From NCBI RefSeq assembly GCF_000379605.1, contig NZ_KB902580.1, positions 62,188 to 126,187 on the forward strand: a stretch of 64,000 nt of DNA, given 5' to 3'. The stretch is from Rhizobium giardinii bv. giardinii H152 (GTDB taxonomy: Bacteria; Pseudomonadota; Alphaproteobacteria; Rhizobiales; Rhizobiaceae). Position 1 is the stretch's first letter. Every line of letters starts with the position of its first letter. A program made the translations under genes and the position numbers. Shown in pieces: positions 18,629 to 28,112 of the stretch. Below the pieces are notes generated by a model. That model was given only the letters and a program-made list of their open reading frames with translations, did no database searches and was not told the origin of the DNA.

Positions 18629-18877
18629 TCACTGCGAAAGCTCTTTTGCAAGCTGTCTGGGTGGCCTGACCAGCGAGCGGGCGATATCGATGAGATCGTC
18701 ACGGGCGGCTGTCGGATCTTCCGTGTTCCAGGCAACCCCATGCCGATCCGGAAGTCCACTCCCCTCATCTTGCGAAGCTTGAAATTGCGGTTCGGGAAAT
18801 CTTTCGTCCATCGCAGCGCAAAGCCGATGCCAAGCCCGGCCGATACCAGCGAGACCAGCCCGGACTCCTCAGGAAAT
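18629..18877 (-). pseudogene. LysR-family regulator remnant (C-terminal effector domain)
   Basis: Two reverse frames joined by one frameshift near 18726 give GLVSLVSAGLGIGFALRWTK ... RGVDFRIGMG and then AWNTEDPTAARDDLIDIARS with a stop at 18629. This is the end of a LysR substrate-binding domain. The HTH and first two thirds are gone, and the alpha/beta hydrolase gene runs directly into it at 18869. Confidence 0.65.
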
Positions 18878-19819
18878 GACCGCGACCTCGCACAGGCGGG
18901 CGATGCGCGCGTCGAGCTCTTCTAGGCGCCGGGCAAAGCCGAGATTGCCCGGCTGGAGCGCCACGGCATCGGTGAGCATGTCGCGCGCGGTCGCTAGTTC
19001 GCCGTCGCCGATGTGGCGATTTGCCCGGTGGTATAGGAAGTTGACCCGCTCCACGGGCGAGAACCCGTCACCGAAGCGCGCATGGAGCCGGTCGGCCCAA
19101 ACGGGATGGCGGGCGATCGCCGTGACTGCAATCTGGTAGGACCGCATGGGCGCACCGACCCGGACCGCGCGAGCGAGCGCGCGTAGACCAGCGAGGTCGT
19201 CTGCGCGGCAGGCCTCAATGAGCGACAGCCCGCGCGCTGTTCCGGCGAAGGCCCGAACGGTGCCGTGCCCGGTCATGTGGACCGGGACGAGGCGCGTCTC
19301 CACCTGCAGCGCTGCGATCCGCTCGGCGTGCCGGCGATCTACGGCATGGAACGGATCATAGAAGAGATAGGCGCGGCCGGCCGCGTGATCGGGCGCAATC
19401 CCCATATTGGCATGGAGGGTGGGGGAGAAGTGGCGCCTGAAGCGGCCGTCGAAGGGGACTGCCTTAGCGTCGATGGAGATCTGCGGACAGAAGGCGATGG
19501 AGACGTTGGCATCGAGGCGTCGACGATAGCGTAGGGCTGCGTAGCCGCCTTGCGAATATCCGTAGAGAATGCGTTCCGGTGCCGCGCGGAGGATTGGGGC
19601 CGCCGCCGCGACCGCCTTCACCACACTCGCCGCCGGAAACCAGTTCGGCCTCCGGCTGATGAAGCCGAGCGCGGCGATGTTCGCCTTTTCGCAGAACCGC
19701 TGCCCCCAGAAGCGGCTGCCGTTCGCCTGCATCTCCATCTCGTTGAAGGTCACAAGAAGATAAGGAGTTGATCCCGGCCGATGAATCACCTCAAGGTTCT
19801 CGTCGGAATAAATGAGCAT
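18869..19819 (-). CDS. Alpha/beta-hydrolase-fold protein with TPR-like C-terminus
   Basis: Protein of 316 aa. The N-terminal half has a hydrolase-like fold with the nucleophile elbow GYSQGG near residue 100 and HMTGHGTV as a possible catalytic histidine region. The C-terminal about 90 residues (NFLYHRANRHIGDGELATAR, DMLTDAVALQPGN) look like a TPR unit. The ATG at 19819 has GGAGG 8 nt upstream, preferred over a longer open frame to 19954. No signal peptide is seen. The substrate is unknown; similar proteins occur next to polysaccharide genes, but none are nearby here. Confidence 0.65.
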   Translation of the reverse strand: MLIYSDENLEVIHRPGSTPYLLVTFNEMEMQANGSRFWGQRFCEKANIAALGFISRRPNWFPAASVVKAVAAAAPILRAAPERILYGYSQGGYAALRYRRRLDANVSIAFCPQISIDAKAVPFDGRFRRHFSPTLHANMGIAPDHAAGRAYLFYDPFHAVDRRHAERIAALQVETRLVPVHMTGHGTVRAFAGTARGLSLIEACRADDLAGLRALARAVRVGAPMRSYQIAVTAIARHPVWADRLHARFGDGFSPVERVNFLYHRANRHIGDGELATARDMLTDAVALQPGNLGFARRLEELDARIARLCEVAVIS

Positions 19820-20228
19820 GCGGAGCCTCCAGGAAAAGTAGGTTGAGGATAGGTGTGAAAGTCGCCCCGCCACTGATCTTTTCGGTGAAAGATCCGCTGG
19901 TAACCCTGCCTTGATATCAACGATTTGGTGGGACATTGATAATTGCGTAATCACCGCTCGGCCGGGACTGGAAATACAGTGAATTGATCCTTCCGCATCA
20001 GCTGGCTGAAGTGGCCAGCGCTTTCATTTCTAACTCCCGAGCGGTTTTCCAGCGCTCCATCCTCTTCATATCGAACGTACCAAAATATCTCAGGTAACAC
20101 TGCGGGCGGATTAGAGGCACGATGTCCTCGCGGCACGCACGTTATAACAAAAGCAGGATATCGACGCGAATTCGCTTCGGTTCCTAGTGCCGGAGCTCCC
20201 CGACCGATCTTCCAGCAACTCCGGGAAC
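19820..20228. other. Spacer without a recognisable gene
   Basis: About 400 nt. It holds the promoter region of the hydrolase and short frames with poor composition. I see no RNA, repeat or gene that I can support. Confidence 0.4.
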
Positions 20229-20275
20229 CTACCCGTAAAATGACTTAGCGCTAGCACCGATTTCCACCAGGTACA

Positions 20276-20351
20276 TCATCAACACCACGCGTCCCAAAGT
20301 CTCACCGGCCTCCAGAGCCATCTGAGCCGCCGGCCCCACCTGCTCGAACGA
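20276..20351 (-). pseudogene. Possible zinc-type oxidoreductase C-terminal scrap
   Basis: The reverse strand reads SFEQVGPAAQMALEAGETLG then RVVLMM, which resembles the last helix and strand of medium-chain dehydrogenases/quinone reductases. It is fused to the decayed ohr frame upstream. The match is short. Confidence 0.25.
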
Positions 20352-20359
20352 TACGAGAC

Positions 20360-20741
20360 AGGCAGCTTCAGCTCGACCGCGATATTCCACGCGTCGCCTT
20401 CGAATACGGGCTTCATCGACCAGCACGCGCGCAAGTTCCGGATCGATGGCCGGTAGGCTGATGTTTAAGCGCGCCTGCAGGCCGTAGGTGTCTCTGGTCA
20501 TGCCGAGACTTCCGCGTCGATGGCGGTCTTCGCCGGCAATCTCATCTTGCGCTTGCCAGCAGCGATCCCAAGGCACCAATGAAGCAGGCCGACCAGCCGG
20601 CTGCAAAGGGCTGCTCGGGATTGGCGCCAGGCTTGCCGTTGCCGGGGGCGAAAGCTTGACATCGTCGATGCGCGCCGTGCCGTCGCGACCGCCGGTGGCA
20701 TGGGTCTTGCCGGTATAGAGGACCTTCTCGATCTTCGTCAT
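20360..20741 (-). pseudogene. ohr: Frameshifted organic hydroperoxide resistance gene (ohr remnant)
   Basis: The start MTKIEKVLYTGKTHATGGRDG is intact, but the rest of the OsmC/Ohr fold is spread over three frames: GNGKPGANPEQPFAAGWSAC then FIGALG, GIAAGKRKMRLPAKTAIDAE, TYGLQARLNISLPAIDPELA, PYSKATRG and NIAVELKL. At least four frameshifts are needed. The second active-site cysteine of the TCPYSK motif is lost. An intact paralogue lies at 41096-41512, and both share an upstream 15-bp motif. Confidence 0.75.
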
Positions 20742-20807
20742 CGAACACTCCTTCGCTCTGTCGTATCAGGCGACGTTGTTGACAGGAGCTTTATCCCGCC
20801 TCGACGT

Positions 20808-20822
20808 ATCCGGCATGTTTCC
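20808..20822 (-). promoter_or_regulatory. Shared stress-gene motif, copy 1 (upstream of ohr remnant)
   Basis: The plus strand reads GTATCCGGCATGTTT, 67 nt upstream of the ohr remnant start. It matches the copy before the Tat hydrolase in 12 of 15 bases and is the most divergent of the four copies. TACA lies 22 nt upstream on the coding strand. Confidence 0.4.
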
Positions 20823-20867
20823 GGAACGGGCAGAAATGTGTAAGAACGTAGAGGACGCGCCGATTTT

Positions 20868-22187
20868 TCATGGCAGCGATATCTCCGCGGCAAGACCCCC
20901 GCCGGAGCGATTGTAGATCCGCACTGCACCGCCAACAGAGACGGCAAGCTGCTGAGCGATGGCCAGTCCGAGGCCTGTGCCCCCTGTGTCGCGATTGCGC
21001 GAAGTCTCGAGACGGTAGAACGGTTGCATCGCCGCTTCAAGCTTGTCATCGGGAATACCTGGCCCGCGGTCGGTGACCGTCACGATGGTATGTCCGTCGC
21101 CCGTCCGTTCGACGTTGATCTCTGCAGCACCCGCGAACTTGAGGGCGTTGTCGAGGAGATTAGTCAGGATACGTCTCAGTGCATGCGGTTTGGTCACGGC
21201 CGTCCCCTGGACGATGCCTGCAACCGTGACCGCCTTGCCTGTGTCCTGGTAATCGTAGGCAATACTGTCGATGAACGATGCGAGATCGATACGAGATGAC
21301 TTTTCGCCACTCCCGTGAGAACTGCGGGCGTAGGCGATACCATCCTGCACAAGCCGCTCGATTTCACTCAGATCGCTGACCAGCTTATCCTTTTCGGGGG
21401 TATCTTCCGCCATGTCGGCGCGCAGCCGCATGCGCGTGATCGGCGTCTGCAGGTCATGCGAGATTGCTGCGAGGATTTGCACGCGTTCTTCCAAGTAGTG
21501 GGCGATACGGTCACTCATGGCGTTGAAGGCGCGCGCCGCATCGGCTACTTCGCTCGGCCCGCTCTCGCTCACTGGAGACCCCTTCTTGTTTGGGTCGAGT
21601 GCATCGGCGGCGGCGGCGAGATCGCCAAGCGGGCGAACTGCCTGGCGCACTGCGAACCAGGTGCAGAGGATGAGCAGTGCCATCTGTGCCACAAAGACAT
21701 ATGGAAGCCACTCGGCCAGCGGCATCACCCCGCGCGGCGTCACGTCGATGGTGAGCTGTGAACCGTCTGAAAGCGTCAGATGTCCCTGCAGCCGCTTTCC
21801 GTCACCTGGAATAGCTTCGACACGGAGCGGGAACTTATAGCCTGCCGCCTCCTCGATACGTTCTGCAATCTCCGCTCCACGGCCCGACAAATCCGGTACA
21901 CCGGGAAGACCCGCCCCAAGAACAAGGCGATAACTGCCACGGCTCAGGCGGTCCAGCCATGCGGCCCGCTCGTTGGCGGGAAGCCGGTCTATGACAGCGA
22001 TCGACGTTGCCAGATCGCTTTCCAGCGTCCCGAGCATGACCGCCTTGGCCGACACGTAGCGTTCCGCGAAAAGAATGCTGAAGGACAGGCCATAGGCAAC
22101 CGCCAGTCCAGCAAACAGGATCAGGAAGAGGCGGGAGCGCAGCGTACTTGGCCACCAGCCGAAACGGGACTTGCTACCCCCCCTCAT
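20868..22187 (-). CDS. Sensor histidine kinase
   Basis: Inner-membrane two-component sensor of 439 aa. Transmembrane helices lie near residues 18-40 and 160-180 with a periplasmic domain of about 120 residues between them. HAMP (RPLGDLAAAADALD) follows, then the phosphoacceptor box ISHDLQTPITRMRLR with H244, and an ATPase domain with N box (LTNLLDNALKFA), DRGPGIP and GGTGLGLAIAQQL. It overlaps the response-regulator gene by 4 nt (ATGA). It belongs to the EnvZ-like class; the signal is unknown. Confidence 0.88.
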   Translation of the reverse strand: MRGGSKSRFGWWPSTLRSRLFLILFAGLAVAYGLSFSILFAERYVSAKAVMLGTLESDLATSIAVIDRLPANERAAWLDRLSRGSYRLVLGAGLPGVPDLSGRGAEIAERIEEAAGYKFPLRVEAIPGDGKRLQGHLTLSDGSQLTIDVTPRGVMPLAEWLPYVFVAQMALLILCTWFAVRQAVRPLGDLAAAADALDPNKKGSPVSESGPSEVADAARAFNAMSDRIAHYLEERVQILAAISHDLQTPITRMRLRADMAEDTPEKDKLVSDLSEIERLVQDGIAYARSSHGSGEKSSRIDLASFIDSIAYDYQDTGKAVTVAGIVQGTAVTKPHALRRILTNLLDNALKFAGAAEINVERTGDGHTIVTVTDRGPGIPDDKLEAAMQPFYRLETSRNRDTGGTGLGLAIAQQLAVSVGGAVRIYNRSGGGLAAEISLP

Positions 22188-22924
22188 GTTCTTGGCACCG
22201 AGATCTCGACCGGAACGGAGAATACATAACCTTCTGCCCGCACCGTCTTGATGTAAGTCGGTTCGCGTGCGTCGTCGCCGAGCCGCTGGCGTAGACGGCT
22301 TACCAGAAGGTCGATCGAGCGGTCGAACAGTTCGGCATCGCGGCCCTGCGTGAGGTTCAGAATCTGGTCGCGGTTGAGCACACGTTGGGGATGATCGATG
22401 AAGACCCGCAGCAGCCGGTATTCGGCACCACTTAGCGCGATCTCCGTCCCGTCCCTGTCGAGAAGATGCCGGCCAACTGTGTCTAGCCGCCAGCCGCCGA
22501 ACGTCAGCAGCTGGCCAGCCTCGCTGATCTGCAGGTTGGGCGGCAACATTCGGGTGCGCCGCAGAACTGCCTTGATGCGGGCGAGAAGCTCACGTGCAGC
22601 GAACGGCTTCGGCAGATAGTCGTCGGCGCCCATTTCAAGCCCGATGATCCGGTCCATCTCGTCGTCTCTCGCCGTCAACATTACGACCGGCGTCGCCTTG
22701 TGCTTGCCGGCTCGAAGTTCCCGGCAAAGGACCAGTCCATCATCACCCGGCATCATCACGTCCAGCACGATCAGATCGACCGTGCTGCTCTCGAGGAAAC
22801 TGCGCATCTGCCGGCCGTCGGCTGCAACCGTCGTCCGAAGGCCGTTCCTTTTCAGGTAGCTCGATACCAGTTCGCGAATTTCACGGTCGTCATCGACGAT
22901 CAGAATGTGGTCGACATGCTCCAT
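22184..22924 (-). CDS. OmpR-family response regulator
   Basis: DNA-binding response regulator of 246 aa with a receiver domain (acidic pocket VDDD near residue 10, phosphoacceptor D55 in LIVLDVMMPGDDG, lysine in LPKPF) and a winged-helix domain (NRDQILNLTQGRDAELFDRS, VSRLRQRLGDD, YIKTVRAEGYVF). The frame is open to 23038; the ATG at 22924 gives the usual start directly before the receiver, while 22945 is also possible. It is the first gene of the two-gene operon with the histidine kinase. Its targets are unknown; the Tat hydrolase gene ends 95 nt upstream. Confidence 0.87.
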   Translation of the reverse strand: MEHVDHILIVDDDREIRELVSSYLKRNGLRTTVAADGRQMRSFLESSTVDLIVLDVMMPGDDGLVLCRELRAGKHKATPVVMLTARDDEMDRIIGLEMGADDYLPKPFAARELLARIKAVLRRTRMLPPNLQISEAGQLLTFGGWRLDTVGRHLLDRDGTEIALSGAEYRLLRVFIDHPQRVLNRDQILNLTQGRDAELFDRSIDLLVSRLRQRLGDDAREPTYIKTVRAEGYVFSVPVEISVPRT

Positions 22925-23018
22925 CTGTGGTCTTTCAGTATCCATTGGCCGCTTTACAGCCGTAATTTGCGCGTGTCGGCTGTCGGGAGTAAAGGGATTT
23001 CTCGCGACAGCATCGCCG

Positions 23019-24059
23019 TCAGAATTTCGCGACATCAAGGATGGCTTGTGCGAAAGCCGCCGGTGCTTCCTGCGGCAAGTTATGCCCGATACCGCCCGTT
23101 ATATTTCGATGCTCGTACTTTCCGGAGAACCTCTTTGCGTAGGAGGATGGTTCCGGGTGCGGCGCGGCGTTTTCATCACCTTCCATGGTAATCGTCGGAA
23201 TAGTGATGATCGGCCCCTTCGCCAGCTCCTTCTCATAAGCATCGTATTTCGCTTCGCCTTCGGCGAGACCGAGCCGCCAGCGATAATTATGGATGGTGAT
23301 ATCGATATGGTCGGGATTGTCGAAGGCGTCTGCTGAGCGGTCGAAGGTGACGTCGTCGAACTTCCACGTTGGCGAGGCCGTCTGCCAGATCAGCTTTGCA
23401 AACGCGCGCGTGTTGGCAGCATAGCCAATCCGGCCGCGCTCCGTGGCGAAGTAGAACTGGTACCACCAGGACAGCTCCGCCTTCGGCGACAACGGCTTCT
23501 TGTTGTTTTCCTGGCTGCCGATGAGATAGCCACTGACGGAAACCATCGCGTTGCAGCGTTCGGGCCAGAGAGCCGCCATGATGTTGACGGTGCGCGCACC
23601 CCAGTCATATCCGCCGAGGATGGCCTTTTCTGCGCCGAGGGCGTCCATCAAGGCGATCATGTCAGCGGCCAACGCCGCCTGCTGGCCGTTGCGCGGTGTG
23701 TCGTCTGAAACGAAGCGCGTCGTGCCGTAGCCGCGCAGGTAGGGAATGATCACGCGGTAGCCTGCATTGACCAGGATCGGCGCGACATCGACATAGCTGT
23801 AGATGTCGTATGGCCAGCCGTGAACGAGCAGGACGACGGGTCCATCCGCCGAGCCGGCTTCTGCATATCCGATGTCGAGCACACCTGCCTTGATCTGCTT
23901 CAGCGCGGGGAACGCAGCATGGCCGCCCGCCTTGACCGCAAAAGGCACTGCGGGCGACTGGGCATTTGCGATCCCGGTGCCGCCGAATTCGGCTGCGGCC
24001 ACGGCCATGGCGGCAATGCCGAAGAAACGGCGGCGCTGGTGGTTGATTTCAGGGGACAT
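23019..24059 (-). CDS. Tat-exported alpha/beta hydrolase (epoxide hydrolase / haloalkane dehalogenase type)
   Basis: Exported hydrolase of 346 aa. The N-terminal twin-arginine signal is RRRFFGIAAMAVAAAEFG ending near ANAQ. The core has the oxyanion motif HGWP, an aspartate nucleophile in GGYDWGA, a candidate acid in MEGDENA and the catalytic histidine in GIGHNLPQEAP, all typical of epoxide hydrolases or dehalogenases. The ATG at 24059 has GGAG 9 nt upstream. A remnant of a cupin gene lies divergently at 24.2 kb; an intact cupin/epoxide hydrolase pair occurs at 34.9-36.7 kb. The 15-bp stress motif lies 55 nt upstream. Confidence 0.82.
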   Translation of the reverse strand: MSPEINHQRRRFFGIAAMAVAAAEFGGTGIANAQSPAVPFAVKAGGHAAFPALKQIKAGVLDIGYAEAGSADGPVVLLVHGWPYDIYSYVDVAPILVNAGYRVIIPYLRGYGTTRFVSDDTPRNGQQAALAADMIALMDALGAEKAILGGYDWGARTVNIMAALWPERCNAMVSVSGYLIGSQENNKKPLSPKAELSWWYQFYFATERGRIGYAANTRAFAKLIWQTASPTWKFDDVTFDRSADAFDNPDHIDITIHNYRWRLGLAEGEAKYDAYEKELAKGPIITIPTITMEGDENAAPHPEPSSYAKRFSGKYEHRNITGGIGHNLPQEAPAAFAQAILDVAKF

Positions 24060-24113
24060 CGTTCTCTCCGTTTCGAATGATCGTGACTTGAAGAAAGCCT
24101 ATCGCATGTATCC

Positions 24114-24128
24114 GTATCCCCCATGTGT
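24114..24128 (-). promoter_or_regulatory. Shared stress-gene motif, copy 2 (upstream of Tat hydrolase)
   Basis: The plus strand reads GTATCCCCCATGTGT. It matches the ohr copy in 13 of 15 bases and starts 55 nt upstream of the hydrolase ATG. Further GTATCC and GGATAC elements occur nearby (24107-24112, 24173-24178). Confidence 0.45.
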
Positions 24129-24209
24129 CCCGCCGAGCCCGGAATTGAATGCTCATGTAGCATCCGGCAGCTTGGATACGTTCTGATACAATTTGCGCCC
24201 TGCCATGCC

Positions 24210-24326
24210 GGACGCGAACCGGTCACCCTTTCCGCAGGACAATCGCTTTTCATTCCGACCGGGGTTGTTCACTCGGCGAAAAATGTCGGCCGACGCAAGG
24301 GAACGCCCGCGTGCGCTACTGCATGA
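24210..24326 (+). pseudogene. Cupin-domain protein remnant
   Basis: The frame reads REPVTLSAGQSLFIPTGVVH then SAKNVG, almost the same as QPVTLKAGESLFIPAGVAHLAKNVG of the intact cupin at 34913-35314. The N-terminal two thirds, including the first metal-binding HTHPGEE motif, are missing, and the frame breaks after the asparagine-valine-glycine. Confidence 0.65.
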
Positions 24327-24406
24327 TTCCTTAGATCGGAATCGATTTAAGGAGGAAATTACAGGCGCTTTAAAAAGTGCTACAGCGTCCCTTCCATTAT
24401 GGCATT

Positions 24407-26038
24407 CTAGCGGATTTCGCGCGCCAGCGCTTGCAGCCGCGTAAAGGCATCATATCGCTTTGCATGCAGGGCGGCAGTTTCGCCCTTTGCCGGCAGATAA
24501 GTGCGATCGGTCGCTGAAAGCGCCGCCATCGCAGAGCCAACATCCGGGAAGGCGCCGCCGGCGACGCTGCCGAGAATCGCGGCGCCGAGCAGGACGGGTT
24601 CCTGCGCCCGCGTCGCAAGCACGGGTTTTCCGGCGGCATCAGCGAGAAGTTGGCGCACAAGGTCGAGTTGGCCGGCGCCGCCGCTGATGACGATCCTGCC
24701 GACCGGCGCGCCTGCTGCCGCCTGCGCATCGATGATCTGGCGAAGACCATAGCCGATGCCACACAGACCGGCGATATACAGCGCAACGAGACTGTCGAGA
24801 TCGCGATCCATGCCAAGGCCGACCATCGCTGCTCGGGCATGTGGGTCGGCGAATGGCGCCCGGTTGCCGAGGAATTCGGGCACGACATGGAGGCCGTCCG
24901 CACAGGTCACTACGCCGGAGAGCGTCTTTGCCTTTTCCGCCGCGAGGTCGGCGAGCAGCGCGGGCAGCGAAAGCCTGCGCGTCTTTGCCAGAACCGCGGC
25001 TTCATTTGCCGCCGGATGGAAAGACAGGAGCTGGTCAATGGCAGCGCCAGCCGCTGATTGGCCACCTTCGTTCAGCCACATTCCCGGCACCATGGCCGAA
25101 AAATACGGTCCCCAGACGCCCGGCACGAAGACTGGCTCATGAGTCGAGGTCATCGTACAGGACGACGTGCCGAAGACGTAGCCGAGATTGTTTTCCGGCG
25201 GGCCATCGACGCCAACGGTCCCGATCCCGCCCGCATGGGCATCGATCATGCCGGCTGCAACCGGCGTACCGGCAACGAGGCCGAGGTCAGCGGCCGCGCG
25301 TTCCGTCAGGCCGTTGCCAAGGGGCGTGCCAGGCTCGACGACGCGCTGGCCGATGCGTGCAAACTCCTCGTCGGCGAGTATGCCGAGGCCAATGGCGTGG
25401 AAATAGCTGGGGTCCCACCGCTTCTCATGCGCGAGATAGGTCCATTTGCAAGTGACCGTACAAGTTGACCGGGCAATATCGCCTGTCGCGCGCCAGGTGA
25501 GGAAGTCCGCGAGATCGAAGAACTGCCAGGCGGCGTCAAAAATCTGCGGGCGGTGTTCCTTGAGCCAGAGTAGTTTTGGCGTTTCCATTTCGGGCGAGAT
25601 TCGGCCGCCGACATAGCGCAGCACTTCATGACCCTGCGCGTTGATGCGATCGACCTGGTCCACGGCTCGGTGATCCATCCAGACAATGATATCGCGTTCC
25701 GCGTTCTCCGAGGGGCCGACGGGCAGCGGCGTGCCATCCTTCCCGAGCACGACCAGTGAGCAGGTCGCGTCGAAGCCGATTCCGGCAATCCGCTCAGGCG
25801 CAACGTCCGCCCTGGCGACGGCATCGCGCACCGAAGTGCAGACCGCCGCCCAGATTTCGGTGCTCGACTGCTCGACCATCGCTCCCGACTCACGAAACAG
25901 CGAGATGTCACGCTTTCCTGAGGCCAGCATCCGGCCGGTGAGATCGAAGAGGCCGGCTCTTGCGCTTCCTGTACCGACGTCGACGCCGATAATATAGCGA
26001 TCGCCGTCCGCCGGATATGCGGAGAAAGTGTTGCTCAT
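24407..26038 (-). CDS. FGGY-family pentulose kinase (probable D-ribulokinase)
   Basis: Sugar kinase of 543 aa expected to phosphorylate D-ribulose made by the adjacent ribitol dehydrogenase, feeding the pentose phosphate pathway. FGGY features are the N-terminal phosphate loop (YIIGVDVGTGSARAGLFD), GIGFDATCSLVVL, the catalytic aspartate in AAGMIDAHAGGIG, and the C-terminal VISGGAGQLDLVRQLLAD signature. It is the last gene of the operon, 63 nt after the dehydrogenase. The substrate is inferred from context; L-ribulose is the main alternative. Confidence 0.85.
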   Translation of the reverse strand: MSNTFSAYPADGDRYIIGVDVGTGSARAGLFDLTGRMLASGKRDISLFRESGAMVEQSSTEIWAAVCTSVRDAVARADVAPERIAGIGFDATCSLVVLGKDGTPLPVGPSENAERDIIVWMDHRAVDQVDRINAQGHEVLRYVGGRISPEMETPKLLWLKEHRPQIFDAAWQFFDLADFLTWRATGDIARSTCTVTCKWTYLAHEKRWDPSYFHAIGLGILADEEFARIGQRVVEPGTPLGNGLTERAAADLGLVAGTPVAAGMIDAHAGGIGTVGVDGPPENNLGYVFGTSSCTMTSTHEPVFVPGVWGPYFSAMVPGMWLNEGGQSAAGAAIDQLLSFHPAANEAAVLAKTRRLSLPALLADLAAEKAKTLSGVVTCADGLHVVPEFLGNRAPFADPHARAAMVGLGMDRDLDSLVALYIAGLCGIGYGLRQIIDAQAAAGAPVGRIVISGGAGQLDLVRQLLADAAGKPVLATRAQEPVLLGAAILGSVAGGAFPDVGSAMAALSATDRTYLPAKGETAALHAKRYDAFTRLQALAREIR

Positions 26039-26101
26039 GGTTCTATCGCCTGCAATCAGGAATGGTCTTGGGCGGGCGGAGTTCTGCCGCCCGTTCTCGC
26101 C

Positions 26102-26830
26102 TCAGAGATCGACGCTGTTCGGAAGGATCACCAGATCGCGGATCGTCACATTACGTGGCCGCGTCAGCATGAACAGCACCGCATCGGCAACCTCCTTCGG
26201 CTGCATCAGGCTCCCGTTTGCCAGCGCCTCGTCTAACTTCTCCTTCGGCCAGTCGTCGAGCAACGCCGTCACCACAGGGCCCGGCAGGACCGCGCCGACG
26301 CGCACGCCATGCTGTGCCACCTGCCGGCGGGTGCTGTGCACAAAGGCCTGCACCGCGAATTTGGACGCCGTGTAGATCGGCTCCCAGACAACGGGAACGA
26401 CGCCGGCGATCGAGCTCGTAAACAGGATGTCGCCAGTCTTCTTCTCGATCATGTGGGGCAAGACTGCGTGCACCGAGCGGAAGGCCGCATTGATGTTGAG
26501 GTTCAGCATGCGATCCCAGGCATCCGGATCGCCCTCGGCTACCTGACCACCGATATAGGCGCCGGCATTGGCATGGAAGACATCGAGCCCGCCGGCAATG
26601 TCGAGAATGCGCGGCAGCATGCCGGAGACCTCGGACGGCTTCAGGAGATCGACGACGAGCGGCAGGGCATTCCGTCCCAGCTCCTTGCAGAGCAACTCGA
26701 GCTTGTCCTGTGCGCGGTCGACGAGCACCACCTTTGCGCCTTCCGAAAGCAGAGTGCGGGCGCATTCGAGGCCGATGCCGGACGCAGCACCCGTGATGGC
26801 GACGACTTTGCCTTTCATGAGGTCAGACAT
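26102..26830 (-). CDS. rbtD: Ribitol 2-dehydrogenase (SDR family)
   Basis: NAD-dependent short-chain dehydrogenase of 242 aa converting ribitol to D-ribulose. It closely resembles the Klebsiella ribitol dehydrogenase along its whole length: [16 protein letters not shown] at the cofactor loop, [17 protein letters not shown] NAG motif (here [13 protein letters not shown]), the YTASK active site, [18 protein letters not shown] and the end VILPNSVDL. The ATG at 26830 has GGAG 9 nt upstream; an upstream ATG at 26845 is less likely. It sits between the ABC permease and the kinase, which sets the operon's substrate. Confidence 0.92.
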   Translation of the reverse strand: MSDLMKGKVVAITGAASGIGLECARTLLSEGAKVVLVDRAQDKLELLCKELGRNALPLVVDLLKPSEVSGMLPRILDIAGGLDVFHANAGAYIGGQVAEGDPDAWDRMLNLNINAAFRSVHAVLPHMIEKKTGDILFTSSIAGVVPVVWEPIYTASKFAVQAFVHSTRRQVAQHGVRVGAVLPGPVVTALLDDWPKEKLDEALANGSLMQPKEVADAVLFMLTRPRNVTIRDLVILPNSVDL

Positions 26831-26858
26831 GTTCCAAATCTCCATTCCGATATTTCTG

Positions 26859-28112
26859 TCAGGCTCGGCCGTGGCTTACGCGCGAGCGACGGGCGAGCGA
26901 ATCGACGATGACTGCAATCGCGAGAACGCCGCCGGTGATCATGTAGCGCAGCGACGAACTGAGGTTCAGCAGCGTAAGGCCGTTCGAGATTGCCTGGATG
27001 ACGATGATACCAAGCAGGGCCGAATAGGCGCTGCCGCGTCCGCCGAACAGGCTGGTGCCACCGATGACCGCCGCCGCAATCGCGTTCAGGTTGACATCGC
27101 CGGTGCCTGCCTGCTGGCTCGACGAGGCAAGACGCGAAGCCGAGAGCACGCCACCGAGCGCGGCGAGCGTCGAGCAGAGCACGAAGGCGCTCGTATAAAT
27201 GCCACGCACGTTAATGCCCGAGCGCCGTGCGGCTTCCTTGTTGCCGCCAACGGCGAACATGGAGCGGCCCCACTTGGTGCGGGTCAGCGCGTAGTTGAGG
27301 ACCACTGCAAGCGCCACGAACAGCGCGAACATCCACGGCACGCCGCGGCCGAGATTGAGGTAGAAGACGGCGACTTCCAGCGCAACCGTCAGCATCAAAG
27401 CCTTCAAGATCAAGGCACGCAGTGGCTGTGCTGAGAGGTTTGCCGCCCGGCGTTGGCGCATCCTCCGCACGCCCTTGCCGATCATGATAAGCCCCGGCAT
27501 CATCGCGATCCCGTAGGAAAGCCAGTCCGGCATAATCAGGATTTGCCCGAAGCGGACGAGGGGGGACGCGTAAGGGAGGTTGATCGAACCCGTCGGGCCG
27601 AGGATATAGAGCTGCAACCCGAGAAGAGCGAGCAGGCCAGCAAGCGTGGCGATAAAGCTTGGCATACCGAGACGATTGTAGAGCGTGGCATAAACCAGGC
27701 CGACGCCCGCACCTGCGACAAGCGCGGCCAGTATGGCGCCGACGATAGGCAGACCCATGTTCACCCACAAGACGCCGACCATTGCCGAGGAAAGGCCGCT
27801 CATGGAGCCGACGGAAAGATCGATCTCCCCGAGCACCAGCACGCAGATGATGCCGAGCGAGATGACGCCGACGGTGGCACAATCGAACAGCAGGTTCACG
27901 AGGTTGTTAGGCGCGAGAAAAATTGGGTTGAGCGCAGAGAACACGACTGAAATAACGACCAGGCCGACGGCGACCGGCAGCATGCCGAGATCACCCGCAC
28001 TCACGCGGTCTATGAAGCCCTTTGCCATGCCGGCAAGGCTGTCGTCGTGGCGCACGCGCTCGTCACCGCGGTCCAGCATCGGCTGGACACTACCGGAAGG
28101 GTTCTGGCTCAT
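26859..28112 (-). CDS. Sugar (ribitol-type) ABC transporter permease
   Basis: Polytopic inner-membrane permease of 417 aa in the RbsC/XylH family, with about ten hydrophobic helices. Visible signatures are [20 protein letters not shown] near residue 100 and [37 protein letters not shown] in the C-terminal half. Its start overlaps the end of the ATPase gene by 4 nt. It is longer than RbsC, like XylH-type permeases. A single permease gene implies a homodimer. The substrate is inferred from the ribitol dehydrogenase downstream. Confidence 0.9.
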   Translation of the reverse strand: MSQNPSGSVQPMLDRGDERVRHDDSLAGMAKGFIDRVSAGDLGMLPVAVGLVVISVVFSALNPIFLAPNNLVNLLFDCATVGVISLGIICVLVLGEIDLSVGSMSGLSSAMVGVLWVNMGLPIVGAILAALVAGAGVGLVYATLYNRLGMPSFIATLAGLLALLGLQLYILGPTGSINLPYASPLVRFGQILIMPDWLSYGIAMMPGLIMIGKGVRRMRQRRAANLSAQPLRALILKALMLTVALEVAVFYLNLGRGVPWMFALFVALAVVLNYALTRTKWGRSMFAVGGNKEAARRSGINVRGIYTSAFVLCSTLAALGGVLSASRLASSSQQAGTGDVNLNAIAAAVIGGTSLFGGRGSAYSALLGIIVIQAISNGLTLLNLSSSLRYMITGGVLAIAVIVDSLARRSRVSHGRA

